Shown here piece by piece: positions 15,116 to 23,152 of a stretch of DNA of 64,000 nucleotides (within the stretch, counting starts at the first letter, position 1; each line of letters starts with the position of its first letter). The stretch is from Streptomyces antibioticus (GTDB lineage: Bacteria > Actinomycetota > Actinomycetes > Streptomycetales > Streptomycetaceae): NCBI RefSeq assembly GCF_001514065.1, contig NZ_KQ948427.1, positions 109,794 to 173,793 of the forward strand. The letters run 5' to 3'. The translations under genes were made by a program, and so were the position numbers. Below the pieces are notes generated by a model. The model searched no databases and was not told where the DNA came from. It saw only the letters and a list, made by a program, of their open reading frames with translations.

Positions 15116-15138
15116 TTGCGGACAGTTACGGTCCGCAA
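15116..15138. promoter_or_regulatory. Perfect dyad overlapping the FUSC start codon
   Basis: TTGCGGAC (15116-15123) and GTCCGCAA (15131-15138) are perfect inverted 8-mers around AGTTACG. The last A of the right arm is the A of the ATG. A TAGGCA box lies just upstream (about 15107-15112). The position suits a repressor operator or a hairpin that hides the start codon. Confidence 0.5.
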
Positions 15139-16415
15139 TGAGTACGACCCCGCACATGTGGAAGAGGAACAGCCTGAGGATGCTGGATGTACGTGAGTGG
15201 ATGACGCCCCTGCTGCGCTTCGTGAAGCGACGCAGAGACCCCGCGGTCGTCCACGCGGTGCGGTCCGCGGCCGCGGCGACGATCGCGTACGTCATCGCGC
15301 TGCGCCTGAGCCCGGAGCCGGCCCCGCTGACCGCGCCCCTGACCGCGCTGCTGGTCGTCCAGGTCACCCTCTACGCGACGCTCACCAACGGCATCCGCCG
15401 GGTCAACTCCGTGGTCGCCGGTGTGCTGGTCGCCATCGCCTTCAGCCTGCTGGTCGGACTGACCTGGTGGAGCCTCGGGCTGCTGATCCTGGCCTCGCTG
15501 GCGGTGGGGCATCTGGTGAAGGTCGACGAGTACGTGCCCGAGGTGGCGATCAGCGCGATGCTGGTCCTCGGGGTGACGACGGTCGGGGACACCGCGTGGG
15601 CGCGGGTGCTGGAGACGCTGATCGGGGCGGTCGTCGGCCTCGGCCTCAACCTGCTGTTCGCGCCACCGGTGTGGGTGGACGAGGCGGGCGAGTCGATCGA
15701 GGATCTGGCCCGCCGGGTACGCCAGTTGATGCTGCGCATGGGCGAGGAGGCCGCGGGCCGCACACCCGTGGAGCGCGCGCGGGAGCGGCTGCACGAGGCA
15801 CGCCGGCTCGACCACGACATCGTCGAGGTGGACGCCGCCCTGAGGCAGGCCGAGGACAGCCTGCGGCTCAATCCGCGCGTCCGGGAGGGACTGCTGCACC
15901 GGGTGGTGCTGCGCACCGGCCTGGACACACTGGAGATCTGCACGGTCGTGCTGCGGGTCCTCGCCCGCACCTTCGCCGACCTCGCCAAGGAACGCGACCC
16001 CGAGCCCTTGTTCGGCGCGCAGTCGGGCGCCGCCGTGGACCAGTTGCTGTCCGAGATCGCGGACGCCATCGTCAGCTTCGCGGTGCTGGTCACCGCCCAT
16101 GTCAGCCAGAGCGCCGAGTCGGCCGAGGAGCGGCTCGCCTCCGAGCTGCGGCAGGCCGCGGCCACCCGCGACAAGCTCGCCCAGCTGCTCCTGGAGGAGG
16201 TGCAGCGCGACGCCCGCCAGTGGCAGCTGCACGGGGCGGTGCTGACCGAGGTGAACCGCATCCTCGACGAGCTGGACACCGAGCACCGCTCGCGGCGGCT
16301 GCTGGAGGAGCTGGACCGCACCTCCCAGGAGCAGCGCGAGCGGCTGCCGCGGCTCACCAAGTTCCAGGAGCGTGTACGCAGGAACCGGCTCGCTCCCGCC
16401 AGGCGTTCCCGGTGA
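15138..16415 (+). CDS. FUSC-family (aromatic acid exporter-like) membrane protein
   Basis: 425 aa. After a basic amphipathic N-terminus there are about five to six membrane helices (residues 40-180: SAAAATIAYVIALRL, APLTALLVVQVTLYATL, VVAGVLVAIAFSLLVGLTWW, LGLLILASLAVGHLV, VLETLIGAVVGLGLNLLFAPP). A long cytoplasmic, helix-rich region follows (190-425) with many Leu/Glu/Arg heptads. This is the half-size FUSC layout of AaeB-like aromatic acid efflux proteins. No ribosome binding site precedes the ATG; in-frame ATGs six and 21 codons later are alternatives. The substrate is unknown. Confidence 0.82.
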   Translation: MSTTPHMWKRNSLRMLDVREWMTPLLRFVKRRRDPAVVHAVRSAAAATIAYVIALRLSPEPAPLTAPLTALLVVQVTLYATLTNGIRRVNSVVAGVLVAIAFSLLVGLTWWSLGLLILASLAVGHLVKVDEYVPEVAISAMLVLGVTTVGDTAWARVLETLIGAVVGLGLNLLFAPPVWVDEAGESIEDLARRVRQLMLRMGEEAAGRTPVERARERLHEARRLDHDIVEVDAALRQAEDSLRLNPRVREGLLHRVVLRTGLDTLEICTVVLRVLARTFADLAKERDPEPLFGAQSGAAVDQLLSEIADAIVSFAVLVTAHVSQSAESAEERLASELRQAAATRDKLAQLLLEEVQRDARQWQLHGAVLTEVNRILDELDTEHRSRRLLEELDRTSQEQRERLPRLTKFQERVRRNRLAPARRSR

Positions 16416-16506
16416 GATGACCGACAGGGGCGTGCGTGTGTTTGCGTACGGGACGCGGTTCGGGTCATGGTGGCCGACGACCGGGCAACCGACCTGAGGT
16501 GTGTGC

Positions 16507-17712
16507 ATGGGCAGGGGCGACTGGAGCAGGCGTCGGTTCGTCGGCGCGCTCGCGGGGACGGCCACGGTGACGGTGCTTTCCTCGTGCGACGACGCCGGGC
16601 CCGAGACGGCCCGGACGCCTCGGGCCGTGGCTCCCGAGGCGGGTCCGAGCACCGCAGGCCCGTCGCCCTCCCCCACCCCGTCCGGCCCCCGCCCCCTGGC
16701 CCTCGGCACCTACACCTCCGTCGAGGACGGCGGCACCGGCATCGCCTTCGCCACCTACGACACCGAGACGGGCGAGGTGACCGGCGGCAGCACGCTCACC
16801 GGCGTCGGCGACCCGTCGTATCTCGCCCTGCACCCCGACGGGCGCACGCTGTACGCGGTGAACGAGCGCGAGAAGGGCGCCGTGACCGCCGTACGGCTCT
16901 CCGACCGGGCGGTGCTGGGCAGCCGGAGCACCGGTGGCGGGGCGCCCTGTCATCTGTCGGTGCATCCGGGCGGGCGCTGGCTGCTGAGCGCGAACTACGA
17001 GGACGGCAGTGTGGCCGTGCATCCTCTCGACGCCTCGGGGGCGATCGGCGAGCGCGCGGACCTCGTCACGCACTCCTCACCGGAACCGGGGCCGGGGCAG
17101 GAGGGCCCGCACGCCCACCAGTTCGTCACGAGCCCGGACGGCGGTCATCTCCTCGCCGTCGACCTGGGCACGGACACGGTCTACACGTACCGCCTCGACG
17201 AGCGGAGCGGACAGCTCACCCAGGTCGCGCAGGCCCGCACCCGGCCGGGGGCCGGGCCGCGGCACCTCACGTTCCATCCCGGCGGCCGGTACGCCTACCT
17301 CGCCAACGAGGCCGACAACACCGTCGCCGTCTGCGCCTACGACGTCGGCACCGGGCGTCTCACCATCGGCGGGGCGCAGTCCACGGGCACCGGCTCGGGG
17401 ACCAGCTATCCGGCGCAGCTCGTGGTGACGCCGGACGGCCGGTACGCCTACCTCGCCAACCGGGGCCACAACAGCCTCACGCGCTACGCGGTGGAGGCGG
17501 ACGGCGCCCGGCTCAGGCTGCTGGACACGGTGCCGGTGGCCGGTGACTTCCCGCGGCAGATCGCCCTGTCGCCGGACGGCACGCTGCTGTTCGCGGCGAA
17601 CCAGCGGTCGGGCACGGTGAGCGTGTTCCGCGTGGACCCGGACAGCGGTCGGCTGCGGCTGGCGGGCAGGCCGTTCGCGTCACCCGTCGCCGTCTGTGCG
17701 CTGCCGCTGTAG
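16507..17712 (+). CDS. Exported lactonase-family beta-propeller lipoprotein (6-phosphogluconolactonase-like)
   Basis: 401 aa. The N-terminus SRRRFVGALAGTATVTVLSSC combines a twin-arginine signal with a lipobox (LSSC), so it is probably a Tat-exported lipoprotein. After a Pro/Ser/Ala linker (to about 60) comes a seven-bladed propeller of the lactonase family (GTYTSVEDGGTGI, DPSYLALHPDGRTLYAVNE, GPRHLTFHPGGRYAYLANE, DFPRQIALSPDGTLLFAANQ). The family includes cytoplasmic 6-phosphogluconolactonase, but an exported copy more likely opens other lactones. I used the ATG at 16507 rather than the GTG two codons earlier. Its 3' end overlaps the convergent DUF2470 gene by 33 nt. Confidence 0.87.
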   Translation: MGRGDWSRRRFVGALAGTATVTVLSSCDDAGPETARTPRAVAPEAGPSTAGPSPSPTPSGPRPLALGTYTSVEDGGTGIAFATYDTETGEVTGGSTLTGVGDPSYLALHPDGRTLYAVNEREKGAVTAVRLSDRAVLGSRSTGGGAPCHLSVHPGGRWLLSANYEDGSVAVHPLDASGAIGERADLVTHSSPEPGPGQEGPHAHQFVTSPDGGHLLAVDLGTDTVYTYRLDERSGQLTQVAQARTRPGAGPRHLTFHPGGRYAYLANEADNTVAVCAYDVGTGRLTIGGAQSTGTGSGTSYPAQLVVTPDGRYAYLANRGHNSLTRYAVEADGARLRLLDTVPVAGDFPRQIALSPDGTLLFAANQRSGTVSVFRVDPDSGRLRLAGRPFASPVAVCALPL

Positions 17713-18417
17713 CGCCCGCGGGCAGGAGGCCGAGGCGGCCTGGCCGAGCAGGACGTGCATGCGCTCGGTGAGCTGTCCGACGTCGTCGGCGGGCCGGTGG
17801 AAGGGCAGGCGTACGTCGCCGTGGGCCCGGACGCGTTCGATGCGCAGGGTCAGTCCGTGCCGGTCGATCGCGACGGGCTGGACCTTGACCGCGCCGTGCA
17901 GGCTGTCGGGTTCGACGAGCCGGGTGAGGCGCTCGACCGCGTCGGCGTGGCAGTCGGCGAGATGCGTCAGCAGGCGCGCCTCGGCTCCGGCCAGCGGGTC
18001 GGGTGCCGCGGCGGCGAACTCGTCGAGGCCGACGACGACGGCGCCGGACGGCTCCCGCAGGACGACCCGCGTCGCGGTGAACGCCAGCCGCTCGCCCTCG
18101 GGGGCGAACCAGCCGGCGAGCCACAGCCGGGCCCGGATACGGTTGCGCACGGGAACGGGCGAGACGTCGGCGAACTCCAGCACGGCGGACGGCTCTCCGC
18201 GCGGGGCGCAGATCGCGGCCGCGAGCAGCCCGCTGTCGTCGGGGACGTCGAGGTGCACCCGGCCGTCCTCGGCGACCGTGTGCGCGCCGACGAGTTCCTC
18301 GCGACCGCCGTCCGCGGTCACGGCGCACGACCACGCGGTGGCGAGCACCGAGCGCGCCCGCTCCGCCGCGGAAGGCGCGGCCGCCCAGCTGTGGCTGTCA
18401 CCGATCCCAGCACCCAT
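17680..18417 (-). CDS. DUF2470 protein, probably iron/heme-related
   Basis: 245 aa, with TAAGGAGG ideally placed before the ATG at 18417. An N-terminal split-barrel-like part (HLDVPDDSGLLAAAICAPRGEP...) resembles heme-utilisation/pyridoxamine-oxidase-fold proteins, and the DUF2470 helix pair (LLTHLADCHADAVERLTRLV) lies at about 165-190. DUF2470 occurs with HugZ/HutZ-type heme oxygenase-like proteins. A 19-bp iron box directly upstream argues for control by a DtxR/DmdR1-type repressor, so expression should rise in iron starvation. Heme degradation or storage is inferred, not shown. Confidence 0.75.
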   Translation of the reverse strand: MGAGIGDSHSWAAAPSAAERARSVLATAWSCAVTADGGREELVGAHTVAEDGRVHLDVPDDSGLLAAAICAPRGEPSAVLEFADVSPVPVRNRIRARLWLAGWFAPEGERLAFTATRVVLREPSGAVVVGLDEFAAAAPDPLAGAEARLLTHLADCHADAVERLTRLVEPDSLHGAVKVQPVAIDRHGLTLRIERVRAHGDVRLPFHRPADDVGQLTERMHVLLGQAASASCPRALQRQRTDGDG

Positions 18418-18428
18418 CCCAGACCTCC

Positions 18429-18447
18429 TTAGGTAAGCCTTGCCTAA
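18429..18447. promoter_or_regulatory. DmdR1/IdeR-type iron box
   Basis: TTAGGTAAGCCTTGCCTAA is a 19-bp palindrome matching the actinobacterial iron-box consensus TTAGGTTAGGCTAACCTAA closely. It lies 11 nt upstream of the DUF2470 start codon and overlaps the start of its ribosome binding site on the minus strand. Confidence 0.85.
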
Positions 18448-18501
18448 CCTATCGGAGTTCGGGGCGCACGCCAACCACCACCCCTGACCCTTCGCGAAAG
18501 T

Positions 18502-19110
18502 TCAGACGCCGAGGACGCCCAGCAGCGCGCGAGCACACAGGTCGCGCACCTGCTCCCGGGACAACTCCGAGCCCCGCAGCCACTCCAGACAGACCGCCGT
18601 GATGAAGGCCAGCCAGCCACGCACGGCAAGAGTGGTCTCGGGCCGCGCCTCGAAGCCGGCGCCGAACTCGGGGTCCGCGGCCAGCGCCGCCAGGATCTGG
18701 CGTTCCTGCGCGGCCAGGGCCTGCTGATACACCTTGCGCACGGCCTGGTCCCCGGCCGCGTCGGCCCGGTGGAAGGCGCGGAAGCCGTGCGCGTGGGCCT
18801 CGACGTACTCCAGGAACGTGTCGAGTCCCGCGGCCAGTTGCTCGCGCACCGGGACGCCGGGGACCGCCGCCGTCATGCGCAGCATCCGCCCGCTCTCGCG
18901 CTCGACGACCGCCGCGAAGAAATCCCGCTTGTTCGGGAAGTAGTGGTAGAGCAGCCCGCGTGAGACGCCGGCGATCTCGGCGACGCGCTCGATCCACACG
19001 TCGTCGTACGGGCTCTCCGAGAACAGCCGCGCACCGACGGCCAGGAGTTGCTCCCGGCGCTCCTCGGTGCTGAGCCGGCGGCGGGTGCGCTCCCCCTGGT
19101 TGGCGGCCAT
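18502..19110 (-). CDS. TetR-family transcriptional regulator
   Basis: 202 aa. The N-terminal HTH reads RREQLLAVGARLFSESPYDDVWIERVAEIAGVSRGLLYHYFPNKRDFFAAV, with the diagnostic GLLYHYFPNK recognition helix. The C-terminal ligand domain is unremarkable. It is divergent from the CYP102-type P450 gene with 129 nt between them, and is probably its regulator. It could also read through to the DUF2470 gene 84 nt downstream. Confidence 0.9.
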   Translation of the reverse strand: MAANQGERTRRRLSTEERREQLLAVGARLFSESPYDDVWIERVAEIAGVSRGLLYHYFPNKRDFFAAVVERESGRMLRMTAAVPGVPVREQLAAGLDTFLEYVEAHAHGFRAFHRADAAGDQAVRKVYQQALAAQERQILAALAADPEFGAGFEARPETTLAVRGWLAFITAVCLEWLRGSELSREQVRDLCARALLGVLGV

Positions 19111-19143
19111 GACCGCACCTTATCCCGGCCGCGGTTCCTTTAC

Positions 19144-19158
19144 TTGACGCCGGTTCAA
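19144..19158. promoter_or_regulatory. Possible TetR operator between TetR and P450 genes
   Basis: TTGACGCCGGTTCAA is an imperfect palindrome (TTGA/TCAA ends) located 33 nt from the tetR start and upstream of the P450 promoter. A related half-site TTGAA occurs again at about 19185-19189. Confidence 0.3.
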
Positions 19159-19172
19159 CAGCGGGACCAGAC

Positions 19173-19201
19173 TTGAGCACGTTATTGAACCCACGTACAA
19201 C
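19173..19201 (+). promoter_or_regulatory. Predicted promoter of the P450 gene
   Basis: TTGAGC (19173-19178), 17-nt spacer, TACAAC (19196-19201); start expected near 19208, followed by an AAGGGAGA ribosome binding site. Confidence 0.4.
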
Positions 19202-19239
19202 ACGCCCCAACCCGCCCCCGTACCAAGGGAGATCGCGTC

Positions 19240-20844
19240 ATGGCGGAGAGCACCCAGGCGACGCTGCCGAAGGGGTTCCGCAGCGCCGAGCAGGGCTGGC
19301 CCGAGCTGCACCGCATCCCGCATCCGCCGCGCCGGCTGCCCCTCCTCGGCGATGTGCTCGGGGCGAACCGGCGCACCCCGCTCCAGGACTCCCTCAAGTA
19401 CGCCCGTCAGCTGGGGCCGATCTACCGCCGCAAGGCCTTCGGCCGGGAGTTCGTGTTCGTCTGGGGCGCCGAGCTGGCCGCCGACCTCGCGGACGAGACG
19501 CGGTTCGCGAAGCATGTGGGGCTCGGGGTGGCCAATCTGCGGCCGGTCGCCGGGGACGGGCTGTTCACGGCGTACAACCACGAGCCGAACTGGCAGCTGG
19601 CGCACGACGTGCTCGCGCCCGGCTTCAGCCGGGAGGCGATGGAGGGCTACCACCCGATGATGCTGGCCGTGGCGGGGCAGCTCACGGACCACTGGGACGC
19701 GGAACTGGCGGCGGGCCGCACGGTGGACGTGCCCGGCGACATGACCAAGCTGACGCTGGAGACGATCGCGCGGACCGGTTTCGGCCACGACTTCGGCTCC
19801 TTCGAACGTTCGCGTCCGCATCCCTTCATCACGGCGATGGTGGGCACGCTGACCTATGCCCAGCGGCTCAACTCGGTTCCGTGGCCGGGGTTGTTGCGCC
19901 GGGCGGGGCGCCGGAACGAAGCCGACATCTCCTACCTGAACCGCACGGTCGACGACCTGGTGCGGGAGCGCCGGAAGGCCGACGGCGGCGACGGGGATCT
20001 CCTCGACCGGATGCTGGAGACCGCCCACCCGGAGACCGGGGAGCGGCTGTCCGCGGAGAACGTCCGCCGTCAGGTGATCACGTTCCTGGTGGCCGGGCAC
20101 GAGACCACCTCGGGCGCGCTGTCCTTCGCCCTGCACTACCTCTCCCGCCACCCGGACGTCGCGGCGCGCGCCCGTGCGGAGGTGGACCGGGTGTGGGGCG
20201 ACGCGGAGTCACCCGGCTACGACCAGGTGGCCCGTCTCCGCTACGTCCGCCGGGTGCTCGACGAGTCGCTGCGGCTGTGGCCGACGGCGCCGGCCTTCGC
20301 CCGCGAGGCCGTCGAGGACACGGTGCTGGCCGGGGAGCACCCGATGCGGCGCGGCGCGTGGACGCTCGTCCTCACGCCGATGCTGCACCGCGACCCCGAG
20401 GTCTGGGGCCCGGACGCCGAACGGTTCGACCCGGACCGCTTCGACCCGAAGGCGGTACGGCAGCGCGCCCCGCACACCTTCAAGCCGTTCGGCACGGGCG
20501 CCCGGGCCTGCATCGGCCGCCAGTTCGCCCTGCACGAGGCCACGCTGGTGCTGGGCCTGCTGCTGCGCCGCTACGACCTGCACGCCGACCCGGCCTACCG
20601 CCTGAGGGTGACCGAGCGGTTGACCTTGATGCCGGAGGGGTTGCGGCTGGGGTTGGAGCGGCGAGGGGCGGGGGTGCCGGTCGGCTCGGGGGTGGAGGCG
20701 GACGCGGGGGCCGAGGTCGCCTCGGGGGCCGGGGCGCGCTCAGGAGCTGAGGCGGGCTCGGCGGCTGAAGCGGGCTCGGGGGTCGAGACAGAGGTGGCGC
20801 CGGGGGCGGAGACGCGGTGCCCGGTGCACGGGGTCGGGGACTGA
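19240..20844 (+). CDS. Cytochrome P450, CYP102-type heme domain (no fused reductase)
   Basis: 534 aa. It matches the heme domain of P450 BM3: oxygen-binding I-helix AGHETTSG (about 284-291), ExxR in LDESLRLWP, VLTPMLHRDPEVWG, and heme-ligand loop FGTGARACIGRQFALHEAT (about 417). BM3 itself carries a fused reductase; this protein stops after the heme domain, as in Streptomyces CYP102B enzymes, so it needs separate ferredoxin or flavodoxin partners. Likely fatty-acid or related long-chain hydroxylation. The last 55 or so residues are an Ala/Gly/Glu-rich low-complexity tail ending CPVHGVGD, outside the fold. Confidence 0.9.
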   Translation: MAESTQATLPKGFRSAEQGWPELHRIPHPPRRLPLLGDVLGANRRTPLQDSLKYARQLGPIYRRKAFGREFVFVWGAELAADLADETRFAKHVGLGVANLRPVAGDGLFTAYNHEPNWQLAHDVLAPGFSREAMEGYHPMMLAVAGQLTDHWDAELAAGRTVDVPGDMTKLTLETIARTGFGHDFGSFERSRPHPFITAMVGTLTYAQRLNSVPWPGLLRRAGRRNEADISYLNRTVDDLVRERRKADGGDGDLLDRMLETAHPETGERLSAENVRRQVITFLVAGHETTSGALSFALHYLSRHPDVAARARAEVDRVWGDAESPGYDQVARLRYVRRVLDESLRLWPTAPAFAREAVEDTVLAGEHPMRRGAWTLVLTPMLHRDPEVWGPDAERFDPDRFDPKAVRQRAPHTFKPFGTGARACIGRQFALHEATLVLGLLLRRYDLHADPAYRLRVTERLTLMPEGLRLGLERRGAGVPVGSGVEADAGAEVASGAGARSGAEAGSAAEAGSGVETEVAPGAETRCPVHGVGD

Positions 20845-20889
20845 GTCCGCGGGCGCCACGGACGCCCGGCGGTCTTCGGGGGCAGGGAG

Positions 20890-21080
20890 CAGGCGGCCGC
20901 CACCCGACGCAGCTCAACCCAGCGGCCTTCGGAGCCGGACAGCAGGCCGCCACCAGCGGACGCAGTCACCCCAGCGGCCTTCAGAGCCGGACAACAGGGC
21001 CGCCGCCACCCGACGCAGCCCAACCCAACGGCCCTCGGAGCCGGACAGCAGGCCGCCGGCACCCGGCGCGGCTCAGCCCC
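20890..21080. repeat. Imperfect tandem repeat, 52-54 bp units, about 3.6 copies
   Basis: Units begin at 20890, 20943, 20995 and 21049, each starting CAGG(C/G)... with GACGCAG and CCAGCGGCC in the middle and GAGCCGGACA at the end. Units 1-3 are 53, 52 and 54 bp; the fourth is partial and runs into the 3' end of the pentapeptide gene. The array fills the gap between two convergent genes. Confidence 0.75.
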
Positions 21081-21888
21081 CCGCCCAGTGCCCCGGGCGT
21101 GTGACCGTCGTCGGCAACCGGGTGCCCGCGCTGCCCCGCGCCGCGTTCACCTGGGGCTGGGTCAGGAAGAAGGCGTCGGTGAGGTCCGCGTCCGTGAGGT
21201 CGGTGTCGCGGAGGTCGGCGCCGATCAGGTCCGCGCCGCGCAGGTCGGCGCCGGTGAGGTCGGCGGCGATGAGGTAGGCGCCGCGGAGGTTCGCGCCGCG
21301 CAGGTCGGCGTTGCGGAGGCGGGCGCCCATGAGGTCCGCGCCCCGGCGGTCCTTCTTCTTGCCGCGGGTGCCGGCCCGGACGAGTTCGCTGGTCCGCAGC
21401 AGGAGCACGTTGATCTCCTGGCGGTGCGCGCCCACATCCAGGGCGCCCAACTCCTCGGGGGGCAGGAGCGTGAGTTCCTCCGTCCGCTCCAGCATGCGGC
21501 GCAGGTCGGCGTGGACCGGGCGGGCGGCGGGGAGGGTGAGCGCCTCCGTGAGATACCAGAGCAGTTCGTGCAGCTGGCGCACGACCGGGAAGACGTCGAA
21601 CATACGGCGCGCATGCTCACGCCCGCCGGTCCGCCAGTCCGCGCCGCCGAAGGTCACCTGCGAGACCTTCTGCCCGGCGCCGAAGCAGTCGTAGACCGTA
21701 CAGCCGGTGAAGCCCTGCTGCCGCAGTCGGGCGTGGATGCCGCACCGGTGGTCGTCCCGGAGGTTGGCGCAGGGCTTGCCGGCCGGCTTGTCGACGGCGA
21801 AGTCCGTCGAGGCCGTGAAGGGCAGGGCGACGCAGCACAGCCCGAAGCAGTTCCCGCAGTCCCCGCGCAGGGCTGTGTGATCTTGCAT
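21073..21888 (-). CDS. Cysteine-rich pentapeptide-repeat protein
   Basis: 271 aa. The N-terminus has an unusual cluster of cysteines ([14 protein letters not shown] at 11-24, then C40, C49, GCTVYDC), suggesting metal or Fe-S binding. A helical middle part follows, and then pentapeptide repeats of the A(D/N)LxG type from about 185 to 240 ([20 protein letters not shown]). Repeats of this kind build a right-handed square helix. The minus-strand box TATCCT (21900-21895) ends 6 nt before the ATG and no SD is seen, so the mRNA is probably leaderless. Function unknown; not a canonical Qnr-type protein. Confidence 0.83.
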   Translation of the reverse strand: MQDHTALRGDCGNCFGLCCVALPFTASTDFAVDKPAGKPCANLRDDHRCGIHARLRQQGFTGCTVYDCFGAGQKVSQVTFGGADWRTGGREHARRMFDVFPVVRQLHELLWYLTEALTLPAARPVHADLRRMLERTEELTLLPPEELGALDVGAHRQEINVLLLRTSELVRAGTRGKKKDRRGADLMGARLRNADLRGANLRGAYLIAADLTGADLRGADLIGADLRDTDLTDADLTDAFFLTQPQVNAARGSAGTRLPTTVTRPGHWAGG

Positions 21889-22028
21889 GTGTCCAGGATA
21901 CGGAACGAGAACTCACCGGTGAATTTTCCCCGGTGTGGGGGTCTCCACATACACAGGAAAACAAACTCGGCTACCACTGAGGTGCAGCCGACGGAAGCAG
22001 GAGCCACCCCGCATCGAGGAGAGACATC

Positions 22029-22229
22029 ATGTGCAGCCACCAGCCCGCATGCCCCACCGCCGAGAGCTCCGACCACCACGCCGCGGTGATCGTCTCGGCC
22101 CACCCCGAACAGGGCTGGAGCCTGCTGTGCAACGGCACCATCGTCTTCGACGACACCGGTGAACTCCTCCCGGACGGGCGGGCGGTGAGCCCACACCGCC
22201 CGGTCGGCGCGATGCTGGTGGCCGCCTGA
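22029..22229 (+). CDS. DUF5999 small protein
   Basis: 66 aa, with GAGGAGAGA 4-5 nt before the ATG. Starts MCSHQPACPTAES and contains HPEQGWSLLCNGTIVFDDTG and LLPDGRAVSPHRP, a pattern I recognise from the small Streptomyces family DUF5999. Two or three conserved cysteines and histidines suggest metal binding. Function unknown. It ends one nucleotide from the convergent sigma factor gene. Confidence 0.75.
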   Translation: MCSHQPACPTAESSDHHAAVIVSAHPEQGWSLLCNGTIVFDDTGELLPDGRAVSPHRPVGAMLVAA

Positions 22230-22230
22230 C

Positions 22231-23124
22231 TCAGCCCTCCGTGCCCGGGACGTCGAGGCGGGCGAGCCGCTCGGGGTCGGCCAGGATGTGCAGTTCGGTG
22301 ATCCGGCCGTCCACGACGGTGACGCCCATGACCGAGAGCAGCTGCCCCTCCTGCGCGTTGAACACCCCGATCGCGCCGTTGACCAGCACCAGCTCCGCGT
22401 ACTGCGCGAACTGCCGGAAGAGCACGGCCTGTTCGGCCACCGGCCTGGCTCCGCGCACCAGCTTGGACACCGCGGCCCCGCCGACCAGCGCACCGGAGTC
22501 GGCCCGCAGCACGACGTCCGGGTCCAGGACCGCGAGCAGGGCCTCGAAGTCCCCGCCGCGGGCGGCGCTCATGAAGGCCTCGACGACCTGCCGCTGCCGG
22601 CCGAGGTCGGGCTCGGCGGACGGGGTGGCGCCCTTGACCCGGCGCCGGGCGCGGCTGGCGAGCTGCCGGGTGGCGGCTGGACTCTTCTCCACGATCGCGG
22701 CGATGTCGTCGAACGGCACGGCGAACATGTCGTGCAGCACGAACGCGAGCCGTTCGGCCGGCTCCAGGGTCTCCAGGACCACGAGCAGGGCGAGGCCGAC
22801 GGAGTCCGCCTGGAGCACCTCCTGCTCGGGGTCGATCCGCGACAGCGGGGTGAGCACCGGGTCGGGGACGAAGGTGTCGTCCAGCGGGTCCTCGCGGCGC
22901 GTGGTGCGGGAACGCAGCATGTCGAGGCAGACCCGGCCGACGACCGTGGTGAGCCAGCCGCCGAGGTTGCGAATGTCGTCCGCGTCGCTCCGGCCGAGCT
23001 TCAGCCAGGCCTCCTGCACGGCGTCCTCGGCCTCGGCGAGGGAGCCGAGCATGCGGTAGGCGACCGCCTTGAGATGCGGCCGGTGCTCTTCGAAGCGGTC
23101 CGCCAGGACGTCGGTGTCGGTCAT
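22231..23124 (-). CDS. ECF sigma factor with SnoaL-like C-terminal domain (ECF41/SigJ type)
   Basis: 297 aa from the ATG at 23124 (GGGGGAG upstream). Sigma region 2 is at about 14-75 (FEEHRPHLKAVAYRMLGSLAEAEDAVQEAWLK), region 4 at about 115-165 (ERLAFVLHDMFAVPFDDIAAIVEKSPAATRQLASRAR), and a NTF2/SnoaL-like domain at about 185-297 ends ITELHILADPERLARL. In the ECF41 group this extension regulates sigma activity in place of an anti-sigma factor. The usual ECF41 target genes (carboxymuconolactone decarboxylase-like proteins) are not adjacent. The upstream PIG-L gene lies 28 nt away on the same strand. Confidence 0.88.
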   Translation of the reverse strand: MTDTDVLADRFEEHRPHLKAVAYRMLGSLAEAEDAVQEAWLKLGRSDADDIRNLGGWLTTVVGRVCLDMLRSRTTRREDPLDDTFVPDPVLTPLSRIDPEQEVLQADSVGLALLVVLETLEPAERLAFVLHDMFAVPFDDIAAIVEKSPAATRQLASRARRRVKGATPSAEPDLGRQRQVVEAFMSAARGGDFEALLAVLDPDVVLRADSGALVGGAAVSKLVRGARPVAEQAVLFRQFAQYAELVLVNGAIGVFNAQEGQLLSVMGVTVVDGRITELHILADPERLARLDVPGTEG

Positions 23125-23152
23125 GTTCTCCCCCGTTGTCGTCGTCACGTCG

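Noticed and set aside
14328-15137. Extension of the FUSC frame far upstream (to 14328)
   Set aside because: It overlaps the CGNR and TIGR03086-type genes, and the promoter dyad at 15116-15138 marks the real start.
20890-21080. CRISPR array
   Set aside because: Units are contiguous 52-54 bp tandem repeats without unique spacers, and no cas genes are present.
21073-21888. Fluoroquinolone-resistance (Qnr/MfpA-like) role for the pentapeptide protein
   Set aside because: Only about ten repeats at the C-terminus with a cysteine-rich N-terminus; no global match to Qnr-type architecture.
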